A DNA stretch of 64,000 nucleotides from UBA288 sp050178135 (GCA_050178135.1 JBFXGJ010000003.1:1-64000); one strand, 5' to 3'. Shown: positions 42,472 to 50,955, counted from the first letter of the stretch. Made by a program: numbers and translations. Notes: a model not told the origin generated them from the letters alone.

Positions 42472-43730
42472 AGGAGGCCCTCCCCCCGCAGCACGTCCCA
42501 GAACCCGGGCCATGACTTGGCCACGCAACCCGGGTCGGCGATCGTGACGCCCCCCACCGCGAGCCCAAGCACGGCAAAGGCCATCGCGGTCCGGTGGTCG
42601 TCCGCGGGATCGACCTCGCCCCCGTGGAGCGGGGCGGGGGAGACGACCAGGGCGTCCTCCTCGACCCTCGCCCCGGGGCCGAGACGCCGGAGACGATCCG
42701 CGGTGACCGCGAGCCGGTCCGACTCTTTGAACCGGAGGTGCCCGACCCCGGTGATCCGGGTCGGCGAGTTCGCGAGCGCGGCGACGACGGCGAGGGTCTG
42801 GACCGTGTCGGGCGAGGAGGACATGTCGATCTCGATCCCTTCAAGCGGCCCGTCCCGCGCCACCGTCACACCGGAACGGCCGGTCGTGACCCGGCAACCC
42901 ATCGCCGCGAGGGCCTCGACGAACCGGCGATCCCCCTGGGCAGAAGCCGGGTCCAGGTTCGGGACCGTGACGCGCCCCCCGAGCGCGGCGGCGAGCGCGA
43001 AGAGGTACGATGCCGACGACCAGTCACCCTCGACCCGGTAGGCGTTCGGAGCGTACGCCCCGGGGGAGACCCGGAACCGGCGATACCCCTCCCGTTCGAC
43101 CAGTACACCGAACCGGGCCATCACCTGGACCGTCAGGTCGAGATAACTCCTGGAGACGGGGGGGGCGGCGAGGAGCACCTCGACCCCCTCCGGGGTGAGG
43201 GGGGCGGCGAACAGGAGCGAGGAGATGAACTGGCTCGATATCGAGCCGTCGACCGTGACCAGGCCGCCCCGAAGCGGCCCGGTGACCTCGATCGGTGGGC
43301 AGCCGTGTCGGGCCGCGTACCGGACGCGGGCCCCGAGCCGCTGGAGGGCATCCCCGAGGGGGCCGATCGGCCGCTCCTGCATCCGGGCCGAGCCTGTCAG
43401 CGTGATCGGCCGGTGTCCCAGGGCGGCGATCGAAGAGAGAAGGCGAAGCGTGGTGCCCGAGTTCCCCAGGTCCAGGACCCCGCCGCCGTCGGGAAGACCC
43501 CCGACCCCCTCAACAACGATCGCCCCGTCGCGGTCCTCGACCCGAAACCCGAGCCGGGAGAGGCCGGTACAGGTCAGGCGGGTGTCGTCGGAGAGGAGGG
43601 GGTCCTGGATCACCGACCTCCCCCGGGCGAGCGCGGCCGCGACAAGGGCACGGTGCGTGAGGGATTTGCTCGGCGGGGAGGGGACGACCAGGTCGACCGG
43701 ACCTGCGCGGGAGAGCGTGACCGGGGTCAC
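42468..43730 (-). CDS. aroA: 3-phosphoshikimate 1-carboxyvinyltransferase (EPSP synthase)
   Basis: A 420-residue enzyme that adds enolpyruvate to shikimate 3-phosphate. PPSKSLTHRAL, LGNSGTTLRLL, the phosphate-binding ISSQFISSLL and the late FKESDRLAVTADRLRRLG are family motifs. Both ends overlap neighbours by 4 bp (pheA upstream, aroKE downstream). Confidence 0.97.
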   Translation of the reverse strand: MTPVTLSRAGPVDLVVPSPPSKSLTHRALVAAALARGRSVIQDPLLSDDTRLTCTGLSRLGFRVEDRDGAIVVEGVGGLPDGGGVLDLGNSGTTLRLLSSIAALGHRPITLTGSARMQERPIGPLGDALQRLGARVRYAARHGCPPIEVTGPLRGGLVTVDGSISSQFISSLLFAAPLTPEGVEVLLAAPPVSRSYLDLTVQVMARFGVLVEREGYRRFRVSPGAYAPNAYRVEGDWSSASYLFALAAALGGRVTVPNLDPASAQGDRRFVEALAAMGCRVTTGRSGVTVARDGPLEGIEIDMSSSPDTVQTLAVVAALANSPTRITGVGHLRFKESDRLAVTADRLRRLGPGARVEEDALVVSPAPLHGGEVDPADDHRTAMAFAVLGLAVGGVTIADPGCVAKSWPGFWDVLRGEGLL

Positions 43731-44512
43731 GGGAGCTCCAGGGGGCGGTACCGCCCCAGGTTCTTGACCCGGGAGATTCGGGAGACCTCCTCGACCGCCT
43801 CGTCCCAGCCCGGCGCCCAGTCTCCGTCGATGAAAAAGACATACCGGCCCATGCCCCGGCGGGACGGGCGCGACTCAATCCTGGTCAGGTTCAGCCCCCG
43901 GACTGCGAACGGCGCGAGCAGCGCTGCGAGGAGGCCCGCACGGTCCCCCTCGGGATCGAGAAGGAGGCTGGCCCGACAGGGGGGCGTTGCCGGGACCGCC
44001 TCGAGCGAGATCCGGACGAAGCGCGTCTGGTTCGTGCTGCTGTTCTGGACCTCGCGCTCGAGGATCACCAGGCCGTGCCGGTCCGCGAGCCCGACAGAGA
44101 CGAGAGCGCCGGTCCCGGGGTTATCGCGGGCCGCGATCGCCGAGGCCGCGTTCGAGGAGGTCGGGATGATCGGAAGGCCGAGCGCCTCGACCCGGAGCGA
44201 GCACTGCTCCACGGTCTGGGGATGGGCGTAGAGCCGATCGATCGGGCGCGATGGGTCCGCAACGGCGAGCTGGTGGCAGATCGGGATCGTGCACTCGCCG
44301 GTGATCACCACGGGATGGCGGGTGAGGCCCTCCAGGGTCGGGCCGACCGAACCCGCCTCACTGTTCTCGAGCGGGACGATCCCATCGCCCTCGGCGGCGG
44401 CAACGCCGGCAAAGACCGAGGCGATCGTGGGGCAGAGCCGGACGTCGGGGTCGAGGCGGGCGGCAACCTCGTGCGAGAAGGTCCCCTCGGGCCCGAGCGT
44501 GAAAAGGGTCAT
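43727..44512 (-). CDS. pheA: Prephenate dehydratase
   Basis: A 261-residue enzyme that makes phenylpyruvate. LGPEGTFSHEVA, VPLENSEAGSVGPTLEGL and NQTRFVRI, with the essential Thr-Arg-Phe, are present, and an ACT domain (about 180-255, GLNLTRIESRPSRRGMGRY) should give feedback inhibition by phenylalanine. It overlaps tyrA upstream and aroA downstream by 4 bp. Confidence 0.95.
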   Translation of the reverse strand: MTLFTLGPEGTFSHEVAARLDPDVRLCPTIASVFAGVAAAEGDGIVPLENSEAGSVGPTLEGLTRHPVVITGECTIPICHQLAVADPSRPIDRLYAHPQTVEQCSLRVEALGLPIIPTSSNAASAIAARDNPGTGALVSVGLADRHGLVILEREVQNSSTNQTRFVRISLEAVPATPPCRASLLLDPEGDRAGLLAALLAPFAVRGLNLTRIESRPSRRGMGRYVFFIDGDWAPGWDEAVEEVSRISRVKNLGRYRPLELP

Positions 44513-45339
44513 CGCTCCACCAGGCAGCGGATCAGGCGGTCGGTCTCGGCGGTGGCGACCGGGGCGTAGTCCGCGAAGACCGCCGCGTTCTCCTCGAAGA
44601 GGCGCGAAAACGCCACGGGCCCGGGGTCGGCGACCGTGTCCCGAAGATCCTCGAGCGCCTCCGAGCAGACCTCGAGGACGGGGAGGACGTGGGGGTTGGA
44701 CCGGAGCATCTCCCGGTAGAGCGCCGGGTCCTGCGCCAGGAGGCGCCCGACGAGCCCGAGCTCGATCCGGTAGACCGGCGAGGTGAACGAGAGGACCTCG
44801 TTCAGGTCGCAGTCGAGCCGGCGCATGGTCTCGGCCATCACGAGCGTGAGCGAGTGGGCGAGCCCCTGGACCACCGCCATCATCCGGTCGTGATGATCGG
44901 GGGTGGAGAAGGTGAGGCGTGCCCCGGCCTCGCGAAGGAGGGTGAAGAGGGGGGCGCACTGCTCCTTCGTCGCCGTCGCGGGGGTGACGACGATCGTCTG
45001 GCCCGTGAGGGAGGCGACGCCGGGACCGAACATCGGGTGGAGGCCGACGGCAGGCGCCGACGAACGGCTCATCTCGGCCACCGGTCCCACCTTGAGCGAG
45101 GTCAGGTCGCAGAGGAGCTGGTCCGGCCGGAGGTGGGGGGCGACCTGGGCGATCACCCCGAGGGTCACCTCGATCGGGACCGAGACGACGACCACGTCCT
45201 GGCGGGTGAGGAACGATGCCATCGGCTCGCTGCCTGTCCGCCCGCGGACCGAGACCGCCCACCCGGCCTCCTCAAAGACCCGGGAAAAGAGTGTGCCCAT
45301 CCCACCCGTGCCGCCCAGAATCCCGACCCTATCGCTCAC
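44509..45339 (-). CDS. tyrA: Prephenate dehydrogenase
   Basis: A 276-residue NAD(P)-dependent enzyme that makes 4-hydroxyphenylpyruvate. VGILGGTGGMGTLF is the nucleotide loop, DLTSLKVG and GLHPMFGPG hold the catalytic His region, and HDRMMAVVQGLAH follows. No chorismate mutase domain is fused. The start is GTG with GGAGA six bases upstream and overlaps the end of the upstream gene by 11 bp. Confidence 0.93.
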   Translation of the reverse strand: MSDRVGILGGTGGMGTLFSRVFEEAGWAVSVRGRTGSEPMASFLTRQDVVVVSVPIEVTLGVIAQVAPHLRPDQLLCDLTSLKVGPVAEMSRSSAPAVGLHPMFGPGVASLTGQTIVVTPATATKEQCAPLFTLLREAGARLTFSTPDHHDRMMAVVQGLAHSLTLVMAETMRRLDCDLNEVLSFTSPVYRIELGLVGRLLAQDPALYREMLRSNPHVLPVLEVCSEALEDLRDTVADPGPVAFSRLFEENAAVFADYAPVATAETDRLIRCLVER

Positions 45340-46318
45340 GGATAGTCTCCTGGACCGCGTGGCCGAAGTGACGTCCCCCCTCGAGGAGCGCACCGAGCAC
45401 CCGGTCGCCGACCTTGAGGGACGCGACCGAGACGGCTCCCCCGCCCTCGCGGACGAGGCGGATCGTCTCGGCGTTCTGGAGCACGATCCCCGCCCGCCGC
45501 CCGTCGTCCGCGGTCGCCTCGACGAGCAGGAGGGGGCGGCGTTCGACCTTGACCCGGCCGACGGCGGCCGGCGCGGAGCAGCCGCCGGCCCCGACCCCGA
45601 GGACTGCGTCTCCGGCCGCGAGGTCGGCGAGATAGGCGGTCCTTCCCCCCGGGAGGAGGCAGTAGGCATGGACCGCCCCCGCGTTCACCCGGAACGGCCG
45701 GGGTGCGACATACGGGTTCTCAAGGGTCTCGGCGTGGACCAGAAAGAGGGCGGACGAGGTATTACCGACGAGCAAACCCTCGTCCTCGCCAAAGAGGGAG
45801 CACGTATCAACGCAGACCCGGTCCCCCATCCCGATCGGCCGGATCGACACAATATTCAACGGCACGAGGGGGATCCGCTCCCCACCGGCCTTGACAAGCG
45901 CGGCGACCCGCGCAACCACGCCGGGATCTTCGGTGGCGAGCAGGAGGCCGGCCACCCCGGTCTCCAGAGCCCCGAGGGCGAGGAGCGCGTCGTCCTCCGA
46001 GGTCACCCGGGCAAAGACCCGGTCCGAGCGGGCGATCAGGTTCTCGAGGGGGATCACGGTCCAGTCGCTCGTCTCGACCACGACGGTGCCCTGGCGGGAG
46101 AGCTCGACCACCCGGTCCTCGTCCGCGGAGGAGGCGATCGAGACCGCGAAGACGTCACGGTTCCACTCGAGGTCGCCTCCCGGCCCGACGGTCATGACCC
46201 GGCCGAGCGCACGCACCCGGTCGGGCTCGTCGGTCACGATCGCGTCCGCACCCGCCTCGAGGGCGGCGGTGGCGATCCCGGTCGAGAAGGGGCGTGCCTC
46301 GACCCAGAGGGCCTTCAT
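45329..46318 (-). CDS. aroB': 3-dehydroquinate synthase II
   Basis: A 329-residue archaeal enzyme that oxidatively deaminates and cyclises aminodideoxyheptulosonate to 3-dehydroquinate, replacing the DAHP route. WVEARPFSTGIATAALEAG, VVETSDWTVIPLENLIA, MGDRVCVDT and LVGNTSSALFLVHAET are family sequence. It sits directly after the two genes for the preceding steps and overlaps the upstream one by 4 bp. Confidence 0.95.
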   Translation of the reverse strand: MKALWVEARPFSTGIATAALEAGADAIVTDEPDRVRALGRVMTVGPGGDLEWNRDVFAVSIASSADEDRVVELSRQGTVVVETSDWTVIPLENLIARSDRVFARVTSEDDALLALGALETGVAGLLLATEDPGVVARVAALVKAGGERIPLVPLNIVSIRPIGMGDRVCVDTCSLFGEDEGLLVGNTSSALFLVHAETLENPYVAPRPFRVNAGAVHAYCLLPGGRTAYLADLAAGDAVLGVGAGGCSAPAAVGRVKVERRPLLLVEATADDGRRAGIVLQNAETIRLVREGGGAVSVASLKVGDRVLGALLEGGRHFGHAVQETIRER

Positions 46319-47073
46319 CTTCCGTCCCCGTGCACCGTGCTGCAGATCCTCCCGACGAAGGCCCGGGTGTCCTCGCGCTGGAACGCGTTTCGACCCATGC
46401 AGACCCCGGCGCCGCCGGCCCCGACGGCGTCCGCGATCATCGCGATCGCGGCCTCGTCCCCACCCTTCTCGCCGCCGGCGATCATCACCGGGACCGAGCA
46501 GGCCTCGACGATACGCCTGAAGGCCTCGGGGTCCCCGGGGTAGTTGACCTTGATCAGGTCCGCTCCGATCTCTTCGGCCGCCCGGACGCAGTGCGAGACC
46601 GCAGCAGGGCTCGAGCCGTCGATCCCCGTGCCCCGGGCGTAGGCCATGATCAGGAGCGGCATCCCCCAGCGCGTGCAGTCCTTCGAGACCTGGCCGGCCG
46701 CCTCGAGCATGCGCGACTCGTTGGGCGCCCCCAGGTTGATGTGGATCGAGACGGCGTCCGCGCCGAGGGCCACCGCCTCCTCGACCGTGCAGACGAGCAC
46801 CTTGTCGTTGGGATCGGGGTTGAGGGCGGTGGAGGCGGAGAGGTGGACGATCAGGCCGATGTCCCGCCCGTGCCGCCGGTGGCCCGCCTTGACCATCCCC
46901 TTGTGGAGGATGATCGCGTTTGCACCGCCCTCAGAGACCTCGGAGATCACCCGCGTCATATTTCGCAGCCCGTCGATCTGGCCGAGGGTCATGCCGTGGT
47001 CCATCGGCACGATCACCGCCCGGCCGGTATTCCGGTCCATGATCCGTTCGAGCCGGATCTCCTTTCCGATCAT
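46315..47073 (-). CDS. DhnA/ADH-synthase family class I aldolase, second copy
   Basis: A 252-residue Schiff-base aldolase. VIVPMDHGMTLG, HRRHGRDIGLIVHLSAST, ADAVSIHINLG and the catalytic Lys region GADLIKVNYPGD are present. It is a diverged paralogue of the gene before it. The fold serves both 2-amino-3,7-dideoxyheptulosonate (ADH) synthase and the fructose-bisphosphate aldolase that makes the C6 precursor DKFP. I suspect this copy has the second role, because its neighbour is closer to the characterised ADH synthase. Confidence 0.85.
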   Translation of the reverse strand: MIGKEIRLERIMDRNTGRAVIVPMDHGMTLGQIDGLRNMTRVISEVSEGGANAIILHKGMVKAGHRRHGRDIGLIVHLSASTALNPDPNDKVLVCTVEEAVALGADAVSIHINLGAPNESRMLEAAGQVSKDCTRWGMPLLIMAYARGTGIDGSSPAAVSHCVRAAEEIGADLIKVNYPGDPEAFRRIVEACSVPVMIAGGEKGGDEAAIAMIADAVGAGGAGVCMGRNAFQREDTRAFVGRICSTVHGDGR

Positions 47074-47858
47074 CGGAGCACCTCCATCGCCTCTTCAGCG
47101 GTCCTGCCCTCGTGAACGATCAGGGCAGCCGCGCGGACGAACCGGTCGGGGGATGCGTGCTGGAATGCGTTCCGCCCGATCGAGATTCCGGCGGCGCCGC
47201 CCGCCATCGCCCCCTCGATCAGGTCGAGGGTGGTCCGATCGTCGGTCCGGGACCCGCCCGCGACCACGACAGGGACCGGGCAGCCCTTCGTGACCTCGGA
47301 GAACGAGTCGGGGTCGCCCGTGTAGACGGTCTTGACCAGGTCGGCGCCGAGCTCGGCCGCGACGCGGGCGGCGAGCCGGACGTGCTCGACCGCGTGCTCG
47401 TCCGTGATCTTCTTTCCCCGCGGGTACATCATGGCGAGGAGCGGCATGCCCCACTCCTGGCACTCGACCGCGATCCGGCCGAGGTCGCCGAGCATTCGGG
47501 CCTCGGAGTCGGCACCGATATTGACGTGCATCGAGACCCCGTCCGCGCCCATCCTGAGGGCGTGGGTGACCGTGTTGACCAGCACCTTCTCGTTCGGGTC
47601 CGGCCCGATCGAGGTCGAGGCCGAAAGGTGCAGGATCAGGCCGACGTCCGGGCCGTGCCGGCGGTGGCCGTAGAGCGCGAGGCCGATATGGCCGAGCACG
47701 GCGTTCGCACCGCCGAGCGCAACCGCATCGACAGCGCCGTCGAGGTCGATCAGGCCCGGGATCGGGCCCTGGGTGACACCGTGGTCCATGGGCACGATGA
47801 TGGTTCTCCTGGTATTGCGGTTGATGATGCGTTCAAGACGGATCTCTTTTCCTCTCAT
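47070..47858 (-). CDS. aroA': 2-amino-3,7-dideoxy-D-threo-hept-6-ulosonate synthase
   Basis: A 262-residue class I aldolase that condenses DKFP with aspartate semialdehyde, the first committed step of the methanogen aromatic route. VPMDHGVTQGPI, HRRHGPDVGLILHLSAST, GMPLLAMMYPRGKKI and LVKTVYTGDPDSF with the catalytic Lys follow the characterised M. jannaschii enzyme closely. It leads the eight-gene operon. GGAGG lies eight bases before the ATG. The hairpins at 47874-47958 stand upstream. Confidence 0.9.
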   Translation of the reverse strand: MRGKEIRLERIINRNTRRTIIVPMDHGVTQGPIPGLIDLDGAVDAVALGGANAVLGHIGLALYGHRRHGPDVGLILHLSASTSIGPDPNEKVLVNTVTHALRMGADGVSMHVNIGADSEARMLGDLGRIAVECQEWGMPLLAMMYPRGKKITDEHAVEHVRLAARVAAELGADLVKTVYTGDPDSFSEVTKGCPVPVVVAGGSRTDDRTTLDLIEGAMAGGAAGISIGRNAFQHASPDRFVRAAALIVHEGRTAEEAMEVLR

Positions 47859-47873
47859 GATACAGGCCTCCGC

Positions 47874-47911
47874 CGCCCCACGCCCTGCAGGTGCACTGCA
47901 TTCGTGGGGCG
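47874..47911 (-). promoter_or_regulatory. Hairpin 1 upstream of the aro operon
   Basis: A perfect 9-bp stem, CGCCCCACG (47874-47882) with CGTGGGGCG (47903-47911), encloses a second 5-bp stem TGCAG/CTGCA and a 5-nt loop. On the coding strand it ends 2 nt before the GGAGG of the first gene. If transcribed it could hide the ribosome-binding site; if the start of transcription is near 47896 it would be a DNA operator instead. Confidence 0.6.
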
Positions 47912-47928
47912 ATCAGAAAAAATAATAG

Positions 47929-47958
47929 CCGGCGAATGCGAAGCCGTTCGCTCGCCGG
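47929..47958 (-). promoter_or_regulatory. Hairpin 2 upstream of the aro operon
   Basis: CCGGCGA (47929-47935) pairs with TCGCCGG (47952-47958); inside, GCGAA pairs with TTCGC around loop GCCG. An AT-rich, box-A-like run (47916-47926) separates it from hairpin 1. A second TATA-like TTTTATCG on the minus strand near 47993-48000 would put both hairpins in the leader. The rest of 47959-48121 holds the divergent promoter of the AI-2E gene and no gene. Confidence 0.6.
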
Positions 47959-48064
47959 TTGAGGTACGATGTACGGTGAACGGGTGCCCTAGCGATAAAA
48001 GCACTCACGGGCGAAAAAACATTCACCACACATTGGGATCTCGTTCGATCGATGTTAAAATAAA

Positions 48065-48090
48065 CCTGCCGGTACGCAGGGGCCGGCAGG
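48065..48090. promoter_or_regulatory. Inverted repeat at the promoter of the AI-2E family gene
   Basis: CCTGCCGG (48065-48072) and CCGGCAGG (48083-48090) form a perfect 8-bp repeat with a 10-nt centre. It follows a TATA-like TTAAAATAA (48055-48063), so it overlaps the expected transcription start of the gene at 48122 and could be an operator or a short leader hairpin. Confidence 0.45.
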
Positions 48091-48121
48091 CATATGAGGC
48101 GGGGTCACGGATCGGTATGCG

Positions 48122-49204
48122 ATGGCCCCAGCGATCCCCTCCATCACACTCCCGACCTGGACCTTCTGGGTGATCGTCTTCGCGATCATCGCGGCGGGAG
48201 CGGTCGCCTTCTGGCCCCTTGTCGGGATCTCGGTGCTCGCGGCGTCGCTCGGTGTCGTGCTCTTCCCGCTCCAGCGCCGGCTCTCGAAGAGGCTCGGGCC
48301 GATCGTCGCGGCCGTTCTCCTGACGATCGTGATCGGGGTGGCGCTTGTCGGGGCGGCGGTGTTCACGATTGGGGTGCTCGTCCAGAACCTGGACTTCATC
48401 ATCGAGATGGTCCGTGCGATCTTCTCGGCGGCGGCCGCACCGATTGCCGATCCGTTCGGCGGGACGTTGCCGCTCGATCCGGCGAAGGTGACGGAGGCGG
48501 TCCAGGCCGAGCTCGGGGCCTTCAGCAACTTCCTCTCCTCCCTCGTCGGGGAACTCCCGATCGTCGGGCTCGAGACGATTGTCTTCTTCCTGGTCCTCTA
48601 TCTGACTCTCGAGCAGGGGGAAGCAACAGGGAAACGGCTCGAAGCCGCCCTGCCGGCCCACGTCCGTCGGCCGGTCGAACGGCTCTGGCAGATGGCCGTC
48701 GATGTGATGTACTCGATCTTCGTGGTCCACTTCGCCACCGCGTTCATCACCTTCCTCATCGCAATCCCCTTCTTCTGGTTCCTCGGGTACGGCCACGTCC
48801 TCTTCTTCGCCGTGCTCTCGGGGGTCTTCCAGCTCGTCCCGTTCCTCGGCCAGACCGTGATCCTGATCGTGATCGGGGGGTACGCCCTCGCGATCGGCGA
48901 CCTGCGCGGCGTGCTGATCATCCTCTTCATCGGGTATCCGTTCGTGGCGGCGCTCCCCGACTGGATCATGCGCCCGCTGCTGATGGGGGCCCAGGCGAAG
49001 CTCCACCCGGTGGTGATGTTCATCGGGTTCTTCGGTGGGATCACCCTGCTCGGGCTGGTCGGGCTGATCCTCGGCCCCCTCCTCCTCGCGCTCGCGGTGG
49101 GGGCGTACGCGATCGTCGTGGACGAGCTGGAGCTCGGTCGCCGGGCAGAGGAGGGGCAGGCCATCCTTGAGGAGACGGGAGTCGTGGAGGATCCGGTCGC
49201 GTGA
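48122..49204 (+). CDS. AI-2E family transporter
   Basis: A 360-residue membrane protein of the AI-2E/PerM family with seven to eight membrane segments. The late FFWFLGYGHVLFFAVLSG, LVPFLGQTVILIVIG, and FFGGITLLGLVGLILGPLLLALA are the conserved family region. Members include autoinducer exporters and Na+/H+ antiporters, so the family name does not fix the substrate. It is divergent from the aro operon. Confidence 0.88.
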   Translation: MAPAIPSITLPTWTFWVIVFAIIAAGAVAFWPLVGISVLAASLGVVLFPLQRRLSKRLGPIVAAVLLTIVIGVALVGAAVFTIGVLVQNLDFIIEMVRAIFSAAAAPIADPFGGTLPLDPAKVTEAVQAELGAFSNFLSSLVGELPIVGLETIVFFLVLYLTLEQGEATGKRLEAALPAHVRRPVERLWQMAVDVMYSIFVVHFATAFITFLIAIPFFWFLGYGHVLFFAVLSGVFQLVPFLGQTVILIVIGGYALAIGDLRGVLIILFIGYPFVAALPDWIMRPLLMGAQAKLHPVVMFIGFFGGITLLGLVGLILGPLLLALAVGAYAIVVDELELGRRAEEGQAILEETGVVEDPVA

Positions 49205-49272
49205 ACAGAGAGGCAGGAGACCCCGTCCGATGCCGACCCGCCACGAGCAGGCACACGGCGAGGAGGTGGGAG

Positions 49273-49479
49273 TTATCTGCAGATATCTTTCAGTTTGGAG
49301 ACGGGCTGCTTCAGGATCGAGCTGAGGCCCCGGAGGTCCTCGTCGGAGAGGTCGAGATCGGCATCCCCGTTGCGGAACCGGCGAAAGAGTTCGTCGGCAA
49401 CCTGCTGGCTCGAGGCGGCCACGCTCCGGTTCGGAACGGTGAACGCACGCCTCTGCGGTTCCGGTACTCCAGGGTCCAT
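49273..49479 (-). CDS. Small hypothetical protein
   Basis: A 68-residue protein I do not recognise. The C-terminal half (QQVADELFRRFRNGDADLDLSDEDLRGLSSILKQP) reads as amphipathic helices with acidic stretches and looks coding. The ATG at 49479 has GAGG nine bases upstream. In-frame sequence before it crosses a promoter region and the tRNA-Leu gene. Confidence 0.55.
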   Translation of the reverse strand: MDPGVPEPQRRAFTVPNRSVAASSQQVADELFRRFRNGDADLDLSDEDLRGLSSILKQPVSKLKDICR

Positions 49480-49605
49480 CTGTCTCGCCTCGATGTACCA
49501 GAGCGTTGGTGCGATGGTATTTGTAGGTAACTGTTGGGGATCATCCGGGTAGAGAGGGGAAAAGTCGCGGGAGGGTTTTATCCTTCGCCGCCGAGTGTGT
49601 ATGGC

Positions 49606-49690
49606 GCGGGGATTGCCAAGCCAGGTCAAAGGCGTAGGGCTTAGGACCCTATCGCGCAGGCGTTCGAGGGTTCGAATCCCTCTCCCCGCA
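49606..49690 (+). tRNA. tRNA-Leu (anticodon TAG)
   Basis: A complete 85-nt class II tRNA. Acceptor GCGGGGA pairs with TCCCCGC (49683-49689), discriminator A. The anticodon stem TAGGG/CCCTA encloses CTTAGGA, anticodon TAG at 49642-49644, and a long variable arm follows. A box A (TTTTATCC, 49576-49583) lies upstream. Confidence 0.96.
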
Positions 49691-50136
49691 TTAGGATTTC
49701 AATTCCAAATCCCCAGCGTTCTGAAGAGGTTTCCAGTAACCCTGCTTGATATGCCTTCTTTTCAAGTCGTGGACATTTTTTCTGATACTCCAACCTGCAA
49801 GAAGGCGAAATATTGCCGTAAAACTGCACAATAACCGTAAATTTTTCGTTTTCCCACACCGTGCAGTGGTAAACGACCGGGCGCGCAGACGACCACCATT
49901 TCTGCACCACGGACGAGCGGCCACATGCCACACTTCGTGAATTATCGTCAAACTGGGGGAATACCGACGGTTTCGACGTGCAGCCAAACGGGGGTTCATC
50001 GGTACGCAGACGTCTACCTCCCGTATCGTCACCCCTGGATGCTCAGAACCAGCGTGTCCCGTGTGTGTCCCGGTTTTACGACGCCCAGTGGTATAAGCGA
50101 TCCTTCATCAATCATGAGCGAGACGGAGAGGGTACG
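49691..50136. other. AT-richer intergenic block after tRNA-Leu, no gene recognised
   Basis: From the tRNA 3' end to the SRAP gene, base use changes: 49700-49870 is much richer in A and T than the flanks, with runs such as ATTTTTT and AAATTTTT. Frames on both strands give no recognisable protein. The SRAP promoter (GGTATAAGCG, about 50091) closes the block. It may be a remnant of an element integrated at the tRNA end, but I see no second copy of the tRNA 3' end in the window. Confidence 0.5.
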
Positions 50137-50799
50137 ATGTGTGGCCGATACTCGCTGATCTGCACGGACGAACTCGGCAACCGATTCAGGGTTCCCCTCG
50201 CTGACCCGCCCTGCCGCCCGCGGTTCAATGTCGCGCCCTCCCAGGTGATGCCGATCGTCGTGAACCATGACCAGTTCGACATCGTCCCGATGGAGTGGGG
50301 CCTTGTTCCGCACTGGGCCCGGGAGCCGACGCAATACCGGCGGCCAATCAACGCCCGCGCCGAGACGCTCGCCGACCGACCGATGTTTCGCGGACTGCTC
50401 CGGAACCGCCGCTGCCTGGTGCCGGCGAGCGGGTTCTACGAGTGGAAGAAGGACGGCGGCCAGAAGGCGCCGTACTATATCCGGGTGAGAGAGACGTCTC
50501 TCTTCGCCTTCGCCGGCCTCTTCGACCTCTGGACAGACCCCGCCGGCGTTGAGCACTCGACCTACACGATCATCACGACGGCGGCGAACGACCTCGTCCA
50601 GCCCATCCACGACCGGATGCCGGCCATCCTCTCACCCGAGATGGAGGAGCGCTGGCTCGACCCGGCACCGATGACGTCGGACGAGCTTTCGCACCTCCTC
50701 TGCCCGTATCCCCCCGGGGCGATGGAGGCCTATCCGATCTCTCGCCGGGTCAACAGCCCAACCCAGGACGACGAAGGGCTGATCGAACCGGTTGCCTGA
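50137..50799 (+). CDS. SRAP-domain abasic-site shielding protein (YedK/HMCES family)
   Basis: A 220-residue protein. MCGRYS places the catalytic Cys2 at the start, so the ATG at 50137 is certain. RFNVAPSQVMPIV, EWGLVPHWA, NARAET, RRCLVPASGFYEWKK and HDRMPAIL are the SRAP signatures. It forms a covalent crosslink with abasic sites in single-stranded DNA. GGAGAGGG precedes the start. Confidence 0.95.
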   Translation: MCGRYSLICTDELGNRFRVPLADPPCRPRFNVAPSQVMPIVVNHDQFDIVPMEWGLVPHWAREPTQYRRPINARAETLADRPMFRGLLRNRRCLVPASGFYEWKKDGGQKAPYYIRVRETSLFAFAGLFDLWTDPAGVEHSTYTIITTAANDLVQPIHDRMPAILSPEMEERWLDPAPMTSDELSHLLCPYPPGAMEAYPISRRVNSPTQDDEGLIEPVA

Positions 50800-50803
50800 C
50801 CGC

Positions 50804-50955
50804 GAGGGAGGACGCTGGGACCGGCTCGGGCACGAGTCAGACCGTCTGCTCGACGTGGAGCGAGACCAACGGCGACGCGTCGTCCATCCCGGGGGCGTCG
50901 ACGACCACGATCCCGTCCACCGCCCGCCGCCTGTGCACCCGGATGAGGCCTGCAT
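50804..50955 (-). pseudogene. Broken 3' fragment related to the gene at 56685-57203
   Basis: On the minus strand this reads RRAVDGIVVVDAPGMD, a few changed residues, SLHVEQTV, a stop, then LVPEPVP. The intact gene at 56685-57203 has RRAVDGIVVVYAPGMD, SLEADQTFW, LVPEPAP at the same places. The Trp codon TGG has become TGA, and similarity fades upstream of about 50955, so the 5' part is missing. 50956-51183 contains nothing else I recognise. Confidence 0.7.

Noticed and set aside
43727..45262. A 511-codon minus-strand frame continuing upstream of pheA
   Set aside because: Only the last 261 codons are prephenate dehydratase; the upstream part is an out-of-frame reading of tyrA rich in Arg and Pro.
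49641..49931. A 96-codon minus-strand frame ending in the tRNA-Leu gene
   Set aside because: Its C-terminal part is a translation of the tRNA, a common false annotation.
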